From: Diphasiastrum complanatum
Taxonomy: Eukaryota > Streptophyta > Lycopodiopsida > Lycopodiales > Lycopodiaceae
DNA: 64,000 nt
Direction of reading: 5' to 3'
Assembly: GCA_029204225.1 (NCBI GenBank)
Contig: CM055106.1
Location: forward strand, 41,308,368-41,372,367
Shown here: piece after piece, positions 46,380 through 56,881 of the stretch
Numbering within the stretch: the first letter of the stretch is position 1
Layout: the number at the start of each line of letters is the position of its first letter
Notes under the pieces: generated by a model
Told to the model about the DNA's origin: nothing
What the model saw: only the letters and a program-made list of their open reading frames with translations
Database searches by the model: none
Translations under genes and position numbers: made by a program

Positions 46380-47215
46380 AGAGGAGCATCTTCCAATTGA
46401 GAGAGTTCCAGAAAGACCTTCTAGACCAAGGGTCGTGCCTCACTTATCATGTGAAAGTGAAATAAATTTTAAATGGTATACCTCCTAACACACTGTTTAC
46501 TTATTTTACATTATATTTCATCAAAAAAGTATTAGGCTCAAAAGGAATGGTCCGAGACAATGCTAATTGAGTATAATGCTTTTGGTTGGAAACAAAAACT
46601 CGGTTGCTTTGTGAGTTACCATTGGAGAAGAAGACAATATGTTGTACATGGGTAGTCAAGTTGAAATGCAATAAAGATGGTCTAGTTTTGAAGCATAAAT
46701 CACAATTGGTGGCCAAGGGATATGCTCAAACTAAGGGGATTGACTGAGACTTATGCTCTCGTATCCAGCAAGATGGGCCAAGATGGCAACCATTTGAATA
46801 CTCTTGCTTTGGCCTCACATTTTTGGTTGGTTTCTTTTCCATATGCATGTATCAAATGCTTTCATCAATGGTTTCCATGAAAAGGATATCTACATGACCA
46901 ACCTGAGGGGTTCACTATCCAAGAAGGGAACGAGGACAAAATTTGTCATTTACACAAAAGCTTGTATGGCCTTACAGAAGATTTAAGAGCTTGATATACA
47001 AGATTGTAGTCTTTTCTTATATCCATTAGATTCATAGCAAGTGAATATGACCATCCCTTTATCTAAAGTTTGATGATACTGGAAATAATATATTTTTATT
47101 TATCTATGTTGATGACATAATCTTGAGTGGAGATTGTCTACTCTTGATAGATCAAACCAAGATTGTCTTGTGCAATGAATTTAACATGGTTGATCTCAAG
47201 TCTCCACTTTATATT
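46380..47215 (+). pseudogene. Plus-strand copia reverse transcriptase relic
   Basis: Plus-strand translation in shifting frames reads EKKTICCTWVVKLKCNKDG, LVAKGYAQTKGID, then HQPEGFTIQ-like and HLHKSLYGL-like segments, and FIYVDDIILSGD at about 47097-47133. These are successive copia reverse transcriptase blocks including the catalytic YVDD. Stops and frameshifts are numerous. It probably belongs with the plus-strand scrap at 44700 and the LTR at 47320. Confidence 0.8.
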
Positions 47216-47319
47216 AGTGAAGAATAGGCAAAATCCAGCTTGATCGACATTTTGCAATTTCATGTTCATATTACTTTCACAAATGAGTGGAGCATGTTCC
47301 CACGTGTGGAGGGTAGGCA

Positions 47320-48033
47320 TAATCACTTTAGTTCATTTAGGTTGAGCTCGAATAGTCAATAGGCCTTAAACTTGAGATTTGGGGCTCCTCTATCAAAACC
47401 ACTCATTGTACACTTGTAATTAAGTGATTAGGTCAAATTAAGATTTGGATTAGCTCTCTTCATAGAGTAGGTTGCTTACACTTGGCTTGATGGTAGAGGG
47501 CTAGCGACATTGCTCCACATAATCTTATTTGTCAATATGGACCAATCATAGTGAAGGATGCACCAAAATGGTCCAATCAATGTAAGAGGTGGCATGTAAG
47601 TGGTCCAATCAAAGTAAAAGGTGATTCTAGAGAGGTCCGATCTTGATCACCATTGCCACACCTCTTGGATCTCGAGCTACTATGAGAGAGTGAGAGAGAG
47701 CTCATTCTACATTGAGTTTTTAGAGAGATTGAGTGATTCTACACTTAGAATTTGGCACATCTTCCCTTTCTACCCGAGACCACATGTACTTTTATCTCTC
47801 TACCCGAGAGCAAGCCAATTCCACACTTAGTTGTTTTTCACCAAAAGTTGTCCTTGAATGTGTTTGATGAATGCTGATTGTATGATGCATGTCTAATGTC
47901 TAATGTGCTCTTGCCTTAGAATTCCAAGCTAGATTGATTCTACCATATTGGTGCTAGATCTATGTGCAATCACACACACTTTAGGAGATCGCACACATTG
48001 TTTGAGATGTCCTCACACAAGTGAAAGTACACA
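47320..48033 (+). repeat. Copia LTR, plus orientation
   Basis: Similar in reverse complement to the LTR at 39856-40484. Both have GTTGCTTACACTTGGC then TGATGGTAGAG, TGGTCCAATCA, CTTGGATCTCGAGC and GTGCAATCACACAC. It follows plus-strand reverse transcriptase and would be its 3' LTR. The left boundary is approximate. The right end is near AGTGAAAGTACACA. Confidence 0.6.
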
Positions 48034-48159
48034 ATATTGGTCATAGGAGTCACTAGATTCAAGGATAAAATTTCAATTGTAAAAATCCCTCATCTCAAAG
48101 TCTTGCAAGTAGTCAAGTTTTCCCTGCTGGAATCAAGCATATTGAAGTACGTCACAATT

Positions 48160-48332
48160 CTAAATGAGAAAGGTACAAGAAAAGAAGATGCATTTGGAGC
48201 ATGCACAAACTAAAAAAAGGTTGGCCATCGTTTTACTAATCCACTTGCAAAAAGGACCATATATTAGATATAGACTAGCACTTAATGTCTTGAATAAATC
48301 TAGGTTGGAATGAAAGCATAGTTTTCAAGGAG
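48160..48332 (+). pseudogene. Copia RNase H end and polypurine tract
   Basis: A short plus-strand stretch encodes HRFTNPLAKRTIY, like the copia D-x-F-T-K-P-L end. It is followed by a purine-rich CAAGGAG (48326-48332) and TGTTAGAATC, a likely LTR start at 48333. Very degraded. Confidence 0.4.
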
Positions 48333-48975
48333 TGTTAGAATCATAACCATCATTTTTGGATAATTAGATTCATGTGTACTTCATCTTTATTGTACTTATT
48401 AGCCAAAACTTGAAGCTACCTACTTGTGTGCAATTGCTAAATCTTGGCAAATTAGTGAGCAAGTCATCATTTTTGCCTAAGAGTTGGAAGAGGTAATGCC
48501 ATATTTCAAGGGTCTTGATATTAGGCACAATTGGAGTAGGTCTAGGCTTTTGATCCTAATATCGTGTCAAACGTGGTGAAGCTTGTATGATTAATCAAAC
48601 CAATGTACATACTTGATGCCAAGAGTAATTCAAGCACTTTGATTTTCAAGCTTCCAATTGACATTCTCATGATAACTTTTACTCATAGGATTAAACCATA
48701 GTTTGTGAAAATCTATGATTAAGATCAATAACATATCAAGGACCTATGACCAAAGTAATTGTACAAAAAAAAAATTAGAGCAGAGGATGTTAGACGAGCA
48801 CTTTCATTTAACAAATCAAATGACACGAAGATTGAATCCAATACATATGAAACTCGTTAAACAATGGATCTAAACCTCATACACTTGTATTCAACCACGA
48901 AGACCTCAAACCAAGTCAATATATAAGGCTCAATAGCTTCTACTATCTAGCTCTAACAACCAAACACATTAAATT
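48333..48975 (+). repeat. Possible LTR interrupted by the next element
   Basis: Non-coding AT-rich sequence that starts TGTTAGAATCATAACC after a polypurine-like tract. It is cut at 48975 by the element whose LTR begins at 48976. I found no second copy in the window, so the LTR call is tentative. Confidence 0.3.
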
Positions 48976-49595
48976 TGTAGGAAATTAGTGGGAATGTGCA
49001 GAAGTTGGTGAGCGAGCTTGGTGTAGGATCGGAAACGCCACAATTAGCAGCAGAACGTTCAAATTCAATGATTCAAACAAATGCATAAAGAACGATATAG
49101 TAGTGAGACTGAGAATTTGCACTCTGATTTATATCAAACAGTGAGTACAAAATGCTTGAAGTGATAACTTCAGCTTACAGTCGTTGAGAGTAATAACTCT
49201 AGTTTTAGAAACTCGATTAATCAGAATTAAAATCAGAAGTAGTTTTCTGATGAAGATTCTAGTATTGATATCCTACAAAATATCTACAACTACCTTTTGT
49301 TGCAGTTATTACAACCGCCTCATTACAGTTAATACATGTACAAAATGGGTGGACTGTCAACGTGAAGTCGTTGGGTTGGACAGTATCGAAATTTACAAGT
49401 ATCGAAAAATATACAATGACTCATACAATGACTAAAAAAATATAGAATTTTTCGAGTCGATCCGGTATCGAAGAATTCTAGACAATTCAATCTTGAATTT
49501 TTTTATCCTCTATTCAGAAATTCGAGCCTTCTATTTTTGGTTTTTTCGGATGCTCATTATTGAATGGAGTTGAGGTTGAGCATCAAATTCCAACA
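48976..49595 (-). repeat. LTR (3' in element sense) of the host copia element
   Basis: Starts TGTAGGAAATTAGTGGGAAT and ends CAAATTCCAACA. Collinear with 62902-63542: both have GGTGAGCGAGCTTGGTGTAG, TACATGTACAAARTGGGTGG and GAGTCGATCCGGTATC. Minus-strand GGGGGAG at 49596-49602 is the polypurine tract. Confidence 0.85.
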
Positions 49596-49705
49596 CTCCC
49601 CCTTAATGTGGATCCTGAAAACTTTTGTTTTAGATTCAACATGTCGTTGAATCTGAGGTGGTGCTCTTTTGATAGAGCATTTGTGAAGTAATCTACTGCC
49701 ATCAA
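49596..49705 (-). pseudogene. 3' end of host-element pol
   Basis: Minus-strand reading gives NLMAVDYFTNALSKEHHLRF and NDMLNLKQKF, equivalent to the copia RNase H end (D-x-F-T-K-A-L-S-K-E-K-H). It is separated from the rest of pol (beyond 60090) by the nested array. Confidence 0.7.
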
Positions 49706-49710
49706 ATTTG
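49706..49710. other. Target-site duplication ATTTG (left)
   Basis: ATTTG directly precedes LTR1 of the nested array and recurs at 60090-60094 directly after LTR3. The joined flanks restore the host element. Confidence 0.9.
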
Positions 49711-50529
49711 TGTTGATTTCACACGTGTGGATTGTCCACTACATGTACTTGTGATCTCCTAAGGTGTGTAGATGCACCAAGATCAAGACTAGATTGAGAT
49801 TCAAGATCAATCTTGGATCCTATGGCAAAAACACACTACCACATGCATTCAATCACTTCCAACTCTCACTCACACGTGTGGGAAGTGTTCCAAAAGTAAT
49901 CTAAGTAAAAACAAGCTGCTCTCCTCGGGTAGAGAGAGAAAATCATCATGAGCTCTCGGGTAGAGAGAGAAAGCTAGAAAACCAATTACTCACAAAATCC
50001 ACTCAATCTCAAAATCAATTAGATCCAAATGAGGAGTACAATGATACTAGTAGATCTACGAGCTACCACTATGCTTAACTATGAGTGGACCACACTTTGC
50101 CACCTCTTAATCCTATTGGACCATTGATCCATGCACCTCTAAATTCTATTGGACCATTTTCAAGAAAACCTCAAATTCTATTGGACCACTCATGGTTCCA
50201 CCTCTAAATCCTATTGGACCTCTTAAACTTCATCAAACAAAAGCATTACACTTGTCTACACTCTAATTGGCACAAGTTTGGCCTCCTACTCTATTTTGGC
50301 TCAATAGTGGCATTACAAGTGGAAATGGATAATTTGCCATCTATGCCAAATTTGACCCTATCAACATCCTACACCTAAATGCTTGACTATGAAATTCTAT
50401 GAGACCCCTATATCAAACATTTTTATTCACTTTACAATTCTCCACACGTTGGAACATCCTCCACACATGTGAGATTCACTTACAAACTTCTATCACAAAA
50501 AATACCAAGATTTTTGCCATTTTCTCACA
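49711..50529 (-). repeat. Array LTR1, 819 bp
   Basis: Begins TGTTGATTTCACACG and ends CCATTTTCTCACA. It differs from LTR3 at roughly 25 sites by eye (about 3%). Minus-strand GAGGAGGAG at 50530-50538 is the polypurine tract. Confidence 0.95.
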
Positions 50530-50625
50530 CTCCTCCTCAAAAAATAGCTTGGAAAGGTACTAGATCACGTGAGAAATTTGTAAATCTTTTTGAGTGGATC
50601 CTTTGGTATGCATAAGAATTGAATA

Positions 50626-51027
50626 TCAGCCAAGGGATCCATCATAGCAGCACCCTAAGATCTCTTTGGTAGAGATCTCTTGCCAATGCCTTTGAAGAGT
50701 GTTCCACCAATATGCCACTATGATCATGGGCTTCCTCCATGCTTGATGAGGATCTTTGCTTTGAAAGTTCCACTTGCATGATGGATGCACCATAAATAGA
50801 GAAATCTGAGGCTTCCAAGCCTCATAAGGATCATGGAGATCAAGATCATAAGATGTGAAACAATGATGATTATCAATATTATGCTTTCTAGCTTGACTAG
50901 TCCACATACAATGAACTATATCCATGATGGATCTAATCTTGATATCAAAGACTACCTTGATCTTTTTTAGGCTAGTTACTCTCTCAAGGATGTAAGTGTC
51001 CACTTTGGATGCTTCACTTAATCTCAA
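50626..51027 (-). pseudogene. Unrecognised tail frame of array unit 1
   Basis: A 133-codon open frame downstream of the pol remnant, repeated without change at 55959-56360. It reads for example DIKIRSIMDIVHCMWTSQAR, FTSYDLDLHDPYEAWKP and YWWNTLQRHWQEI. It has no RNase H or other pol motif that I recognise and no convincing start of its own (it overlaps the upstream frame's stop). It occupies the place where reverse transcriptase and RNase H should be, and could be captured host sequence. Confidence 0.4.
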
Positions 51028-51548
51028 GAGGAGCTTACAATTTGCCTCAAAACATGATTTTCAAAAAGGTGAGTACCAAGCTCAATCTTGTTCTTACTAG
51101 AACCAAGAGCATACTTTTGACAATACAATATCTTGCTTTCAAAAAGTATTGGAAACATATCTAAGTCAATAATGACAAGAAACATGTCCATACCATAAGC
51201 ATCATACAAAACTATTAAAGCTTTTCTTGAACTTTGAGATCCAAAAAATTCAATGAAGCAAGATAGCATTTCAAGCAAAGGAAGAGAAGAATATATGAAT
51301 GTGTTGTAGTAGAAACAACATGAAATATGCCCCTCTTTGCCATGTAAGGTGATCCATAAAGGCTCGGCCATGCATCTTGAAGATCTTCTTGAAATCATAT
51401 GAAGAAGAAACTCCTCCTCACACATTGGCCCCATCATAACTTGAATACCTTCAAAAAAGATAACTTGTGATGCTTCTTGAGAAGCCTTGATCTCGGCCAC
51501 TTCCAAGATTGAATCTTCATGCAATGTGACATATCTATTCACAATCAC
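51024..51548 (-). pseudogene. Pol remnant of array unit 1 (linker, no reverse transcriptase)
   Basis: The frame opens with VNRYVTLHED and EVAEIKASQEASQ, which match the copia linker before reverse transcriptase (compare SRYVIFHED at about 42550). The following 110 residues have no reverse transcriptase block and no YVDD. It is one base out of frame with the gag-protease frame to its right. An identical copy lies at 56357-56881. Confidence 0.6.
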
Positions 51549-52998
51549 TTATAGAGAGTGTAAAGACACTAAAGGCCTCCTTGATGGATGAGTATCCAAT
51601 CATGATCCATGAGCTTGGATCATCCTTCCTTCTTGTTTCCAAGGAAATATGTGCAAAGCAAGCACTACCAAGTTCACTAAGGTGATCAACCTTAGGCTTC
51701 ATCTTGAATAAAACTTCATATGGTGCTATTCCTTCAAGAGCTCCAATACTCCTCAAAGCTTTGATCTTCAATGAGAATTTCTTCTCAACATATGCTTTGA
51801 ATAATAAGGAATAATCATCACCATAATACTTGAAGGAGAGAAGATATGTGCATCTTGTGTGATCATCATCCTTTGAAATATTGGACATATAAGAAACATC
51901 AAGAGAGTTTGCACTCTCACTTGGATCCAATTTGTAGATGCCTTCAAATCTTGATCCATATGCAAGGATCTCACCATCCTTCTTGATCACACAATTGTCA
52001 ATATTGAAATTGACATCAAAGCCACTATCAAGAAGTTGGCCAACACTTAAGATGTTCTTTGTAAGCTTTGGGACAAAAAGAACATTGTTGAGAAAGAGAT
52101 CTTTGGAAGATGCAAGCTTCAAGGGAATAATCCCTACTCCTTCAATATTGCACTCATGCTTACTTGCAATGTATATGGTCTTCTTGACTCCATCATAAGG
52201 CATAATAGATGAAAAAGAGTGCTTGGAGCCACACATATGTGAAGATGCTCCACTATCAATATACCATGAGTCATCCTTGTTGAAGGTGGAAGAGGAGAAG
52301 CTTGATGCCATAAGAGAGCCTTCTCCATCACTTGCAATATAGTCTTCTTTCTCATTGGTGATGTTGGCTTGATTGAGTTGATTCTTCTTCTTGAAGCAAT
52401 TGGTGGCATAATGGCCTTTCTTGCCACAATAAAAGCACTGGATCTTCTTCTTCTTGAGATTTGAAGTTGAAGCATGAGAGGTATCCTCCTCCTCCTCTCC
52501 ATCTTGGTCTTTAGCTTTGTTATTAGAGAAGTGATGGTGTTGCTTCTTACTCATCTCTTTGTGCTTGGCAAATAGAACTTTGCCATCATCATGATTGAGT
52601 GATAGCTTGTCCATCCTCAAGAGTTTGTACTCTTGTATTGATTCTTTAGAAATAAGCACATTTTGAAGGGCCTCCAGACTTGGTAGCCCCTCCTTAATGG
52701 CATAGGATTGGACAAGGTTGTCATATTCATCTCTCAAGCCATTGAGAATGACTTGGACTAGCTCACTTTGATTGATTGAGTCACCAATACATGCAAGCTC
52801 CCTATGAATATCCTTGACTCTCGAAACATAATTAGATGCACTCTCATCACTCTTTTGACTACTTTGGAAGATTTGATTTCTAAGAGTGAGGAGACTAGAG
52901 GTGTTCTTAGCCTCATAGATGGACTTGAGACAATCCCAAGCTTCCTTGGATGTAGAACAATCACCAATCTCCCTCAATATCTCATTAGAGACATTCAT
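51535..52998 (-). CDS. Gag-protease with deleted integrase core, array unit 1
   Basis: A 487-residue frame with, in order: gag domain (MNVSNEILREIGDCSTSKEA, VILNGLRDEYDNLVQSYA), zinc knuckle CFYCGKKGHYATNC at about residue 188, protease WYIDSGASSHM at about 244, protease end NVLFVPKLTKNILSVGQLLD, and a pre-integrase stretch. Integrase begins (DHTRCTYLLSFKYYGDD, VEKKFSLKIKALRS) but jumps straight to APYEVLFKMKPKVDHL and SWIMIGYSSIKEAF. The segment with the second Asp and the Glu of the core is therefore missing, in frame. Gag would package RNA; integration would depend on another element. The gag N-terminus lies one frame away (see 54105-54302). Identical to 56868-58331. Confidence 0.85.
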   Translation of the reverse strand: MNVSNEILREIGDCSTSKEAWDCLKSIYEAKNTSSLLTLRNQIFQSSQKSDESASNYVSRVKDIHRELACIGDSINQSELVQVILNGLRDEYDNLVQSYAIKEGLPSLEALQNVLISKESIQEYKLLRMDKLSLNHDDGKVLFAKHKEMSKKQHHHFSNNKAKDQDGEEEEDTSHASTSNLKKKKIQCFYCGKKGHYATNCFKKKNQLNQANITNEKEDYIASDGEGSLMASSFSSSTFNKDDSWYIDSGASSHMCGSKHSFSSIMPYDGVKKTIYIASKHECNIEGVGIIPLKLASSKDLFLNNVLFVPKLTKNILSVGQLLDSGFDVNFNIDNCVIKKDGEILAYGSRFEGIYKLDPSESANSLDVSYMSNISKDDDHTRCTYLLSFKYYGDDYSLLFKAYVEKKFSLKIKALRSIGALEGIAPYEVLFKMKPKVDHLSELGSACFAHISLETRRKDDPSSWIMIGYSSIKEAFSVFTLSISDCE

Positions 52999-54239
52999 CT
53001 AATGTAGTGGAGAGCCATCCTAGCTCTCTTCTTGTATTTTTGTACTTCTTGAAGGACTTGAGGCTCATCCTCAATCCCAAGTACAATGTCCATCACATCT
53101 TGGAGTATCAAGATGGACTCCATCCTCAAAGCCACTATCAAGAAGTTGGCCAACACTTAAGATGTTCTTTGTAAGCTTTGGGACAAAAAGAACATTGTTG
53201 AGAAAGAGATCTTTGGAAGATGCAAGCTTCAAGGGAATAATCCCTACTCCTTCAATATTGCACTCATGCTTACTTGCAATGTATATGGTCTTCTTGACTC
53301 CATCATAAGGCATAATAGATGAAAAAGAGTGCTTGGAGCCACACATATGTGAAGATGCTCCACTATCAATATACCATGAGTCATCCTTGTTGAAGGTGGA
53401 AGAGGAGAAGCTTGATGCCATAAGAGAGCCTTCTCCATCACTTGCAATATAGTCTTCTTTCTCATTGGTGATGTTGGCTTGATTGAGTTGATTCTTCTTC
53501 TTGAAGCAATTGGTGGCATAATGGCCTTTCTTGCCACAATAAAAGCACTGGATCTTCTTCTTCTTGAGATTTGAAGTTGAAGCATGAGAGGTATCCTCCT
53601 CCTCCTCTCCATCTTGGTCTTTAGCTTTGTTATTAGAGAAGTGATGGTGTTGCTTCTTACTCATCTCTTTGTGCTTGGCAAATAGAACTTTGCCATCATC
53701 ATGATTGAGTGATAGCTTGTCCATCCTCAAGAGTTTGTACTCTTGTATTGATTCTTTAGAAATAAGCACATTTTGAAGGGCCTCCAGACTTGGTAGCCCC
53801 TCCTTAATGGCATAGGATTGGACAAGGTTGTCATATTCATCTCTCAAGCCATTGAGAATGACTTGGACTAGCTCACTTTGATTGATTGAGTCACCAATAC
53901 ATGCAAGCTCCCTATGAATATCCTTGACTCTCGAAACATAATTAGATGCACTCTCATCACTCTTTTGACTACTTTGGAAGATTTGATTTCTAAGAGTGAG
54001 GAGACTAGAGGTGTTTTTAGCCTCATAGATGGACTTGAGACAATCCCAAGCTTCCTTGGATGTAGAACAATCACCAATCTCCCTCAATATCTCATTAGAG
54101 ACATTCATCTAATGTAGTGGAGAGCCATCCTAGCTCTCTTCTTGTATTTTTGTACTTCTTGAAGGACTTGAGGCTCATCCTCAATCCCAAGTACAATGTC
54201 CATCACATCTTGGAGTATCAAGATGGACTCCATCCTCAA
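52020..54239 (-). repeat. 1110-bp tandem duplication of gag-protease
   Basis: 52020-53129 and 53130-54239 are adjacent copies differing by a single base that I could find (52906 C, 54016 T). The junction shows a four-base microhomology, TCAA, at 52016-52019, 53126-53129 and 54236-54239. The second array unit (55863-59266) has only one copy. Confidence 0.93.
53071..54108 (-). pseudogene. Duplicated gag-protease, truncated
   Basis: The second copy of the gag-protease frame. It carries the same gag, CCHC and DSGASSHM motifs, but after LLDSGF it runs into the repeated gag start in another frame (EDGVHLDTPRCDGH) and stops. It is the promoter-proximal copy, so translation from the real gag start would end here and never reach pol. 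Confidence 0.85.
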
Positions 54240-54302
54240 CTTCCATATTGAATAATTGGAAGTAGACAATCTCTCACTTGGTTGCAACAAGTATGAAGTC
54301 AT
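54105..54302 (-). pseudogene. Gag N-terminus, array unit 1
   Basis: MTSYLLQPSERLSTSNYSIW, then RMESILILQDVMDIVLGIED and RARMALHYIR, ending at TGA. The next gag frame starts at the overlapping ATGA, one base out of register. The family sequence normally continues directly (H-x-x-K-M-N-V-S-N), so a single-base deletion is likely. It is shared with 58328-58525 and with a third copy inside the duplication (about 53128-52999). Confidence 0.8.
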
Positions 54303-55029
54303 GTAAAGTGGAGATAAATAAAAGTGATGAACAAAAAATGTTGCTTCTCTCTCACTATAGGATCCAATAATGGTGTGCTACCATCTCCTATGCAAGATCT
54401 TGCAACAAACTGTGAGATAATTCTCACTAGCTATCTCAATCTCTCCAAAACTAGATCTACTTCACATCAAATGATGGAGTATGGGCAAAGTTAGGATCAA
54501 ACACTCTTAACACGTGTGAAATATACTAAGAAACCAAATTTGACTCAAATACAATGATATTGCATGAAACAAAATGGCTAAGATCTCAAAACAGTGCCTA
54601 GATGACATATAGATGAGATTGGTAAGCATTCAACTGTGATTTTGGATCAAACAAGCAATCTCTTGACCAAACCAAATGTGTCCACCCAGGTCTAGGTGCT
54701 CTACCTAACCCTCTTCAAAATCTTATAACTTTTGATTGGCTCAACCATATGGAATGAAATTGATTGCATCAGAAACTAGACAAAAATAGCTTCAAAACAA
54801 GCTATCAAGCAAGATAAATGGATCAAGCATGAAAGAGAACTTCCAAACTGAAATTGGATGTTCCTCACACGTGTCTGAGCACCTGATTCCGTACAGTACC
54901 AGGTCAGACCCAATCAATGTCCTTTTGATCTCTTTTGATCCAAAATTGAACAAGATAGCTAGGAAAATGGGCCTTGACAATTTCTAGCTCAAGATTGATG
55001 AATAGTTTTCACTTAAATGGATCTTAGGT
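54303..55029 (-). other. Leader of array unit 1
   Basis: Non-coding sequence between the primer-binding site and gag. It is repeated nearly unchanged at 58526-59252. Confidence 0.7.
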
Positions 55030-55043
55030 AGGCTCTGATACCA
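55030..55043 (-). other. Primer-binding site, array unit 1
   Basis: Minus-strand TGGTATCAGAGCCT abuts LTR2. This is a tRNA-iMet type site. The same sequence at 59253-59266 abuts LTR3. Confidence 0.9.
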
Positions 55044-55862
55044 TGTTGATTTCACACGTGTGGATTGTCCACTACATGTACTTGTGATCTCCTAAGGTGT
55101 GTAGATGAACCAAGATCAAGACTAGATTGAGATTCAAGATCAAACTTGGATCCTATGGCAAAAACACATTACTACATGCATTAAATCACTTCCAACTCTC
55201 ACTCACACGTGTGGGAAGTGTTCCAAAAGTAATCTAAGTAAAAACAAGCTACTCTCCTCTGGTAGAGAGAGAAAATCATCATGAGCTCTCGGGTAGAGAG
55301 AGAAAGCTAGAAAACCAATTACTCACAAAATCCACTCAATCTCAAAATCAATTAGATCCAAATGAGGAGTACAATGATACTAGTAGATCCATGAGCTACC
55401 ACTATGCTTAACTATGAGTGGACCACACTTTGCCACCTCTTAATCCTATTGGACCATTGATCCATGCACCTCTAAATTCTATTGGACCATTTTCAAGCAA
55501 ACCTCAAATTCTAATGGACCACTCATGGTTCCACCTCTAAATCCTATTGGACCTCTTAAGCTTAATCAAACAAAAGCATTACACTTGTCTACACTCTAAT
55601 TGGCACAAGTTTGGCCTCCTACTCTATTTTGGCTCAATAGTGGCATTACAAGTGGAAGTGGATAATTTGCCATCTATGCCAAATTTGACCCTATCAACCT
55701 CCTACACCTAAATGCTTAACTATGGAATTCTATGAGACCCCTATATCAAACATTTTTATTTACTTTACAATTCTTTACACATGGGAACATCCTCCACACA
55801 TGTGAGATTCACTTACAAACTTCTATCACAAAAAATACCAAGATTTTTGCCATTTTCTCACA
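55044..55862 (-). repeat. Array LTR2, 819 bp, hybrid
   Basis: At all diagnostic sites up to about 55783 it carries LTR3 bases (GATGAACC, CTCCTCTGG, AATCTAATGGACC read as TTCTAATGG, TTTACACATGGG). From 55829 to the end it carries LTR1 bases (TATCACAAA, CCAAGATTTTTGCCATTTTC). The switch therefore lies between 55784 and 55828. Confidence 0.92.
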
Positions 55863-55958
55863 CTCCTCCTCAAAAAATAGCTTGGAAAGGTACTAGATCA
55901 CGTGAGAAATTTGTAAATCTTTTTGAGTGGATCCTTTGGTATGCATAAGAATTGAAAA

Positions 55959-56360
55959 TCAGCCAAGGGATCCATCATAGCAGCACCCTAAGATCTCTTT
56001 GGTAGAGATCTCTTGCCAATGCCTTTGAAGAGTGTTCCACCAATATGCCACTATGATCATGGGCTTCCTCCATGCTTGATGAGGATCTTTGCTTTGAAAG
56101 TTCCACTTGCATGATGGATGCACCATAAATAGAGAAATCTGAGGCTTCCAAGCCTCATAAGGATCATGGAGATCAAGATCATAAGATGTGAAACAATGAT
56201 GATTATCAATATTATGCTTTCTAGCTTGACTAGTCCACATACAATGAACTATATCCATGATGGATCTAATCTTGATATCAAAGACTACCTTGATCTTTTT
56301 TAGGCTAGTTACTCTCTCAAGGATGTAAGTGTCCACTTTGGATGCTTCACTTAATCTCAA
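55959..56360 (-). pseudogene. Unrecognised tail frame of array unit 2
   Basis: Identical reading to 50626-51027. The same comments apply. Confidence 0.4.
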
Positions 56361-56881
56361 GAGGAGCTTACAATTTGCCTCAAAACATGATTTTCAAAAA
56401 GGTGAGTACCAAGCTCAATCTTGTTCTTACTAGAACCAAGAGCATACTTTTGACAATACAATATCTTGCTTTCAAAAAGTATTGGAAACATATCTAAGTC
56501 AATAATGACAAGAAACATGTCCATACCATAAGCATCATACAAAACTATTAAAGCTTTTCTTGAACTTTGAGATCCAAAAAATTCAATGAAGCAAGATAGC
56601 ATTTCAAGCAAAGGAAGAGAAGAATATATGAATGTGTTGTAGTAGAAACAACATGAAATATGCCCCTCTTTGCCATGTAAGGTGATCCATAAAGGCTCGG
56701 CCATGCATCTTGAAGATCTTCTTGAAATCATATGAAGAAGAAACTCCTCCTCACACATTGGCCCCATCATAACTTGAATACCTTCAAAAAAGATAACTTG
56801 TGATGCTTCTTGAGAAGCCTTGATCTCGGCCACTTCCAAGATTGAATCTTCATGCAATGTGACATATCTATTCACAATCAC
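56357..56881 (-). pseudogene. Pol remnant of array unit 2
   Basis: Identical in translation to 51024-51548: copia linker followed by sequence lacking reverse transcriptase motifs. Confidence 0.6.

Noticed and set aside
50626-51027. Calling the 133-codon frame a new functional gene
   Set aside because: It has no proper start, overlaps the upstream stop, and its identical second copy is explained by the recent tandem duplication.
52134-52502. Arg/Lys-rich minus-strand frame, also at 53244-53612 and 57467-57835
   Set aside because: It is an alternative frame inside the gag-protease coding region and recurs only because the region is duplicated.
55030-55043. tRNA-like match
   Set aside because: The TGGTATCAGAGC matches are primer-binding sites complementary to tRNA-iMet, not tRNA genes. 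No cloverleaf surrounds them.
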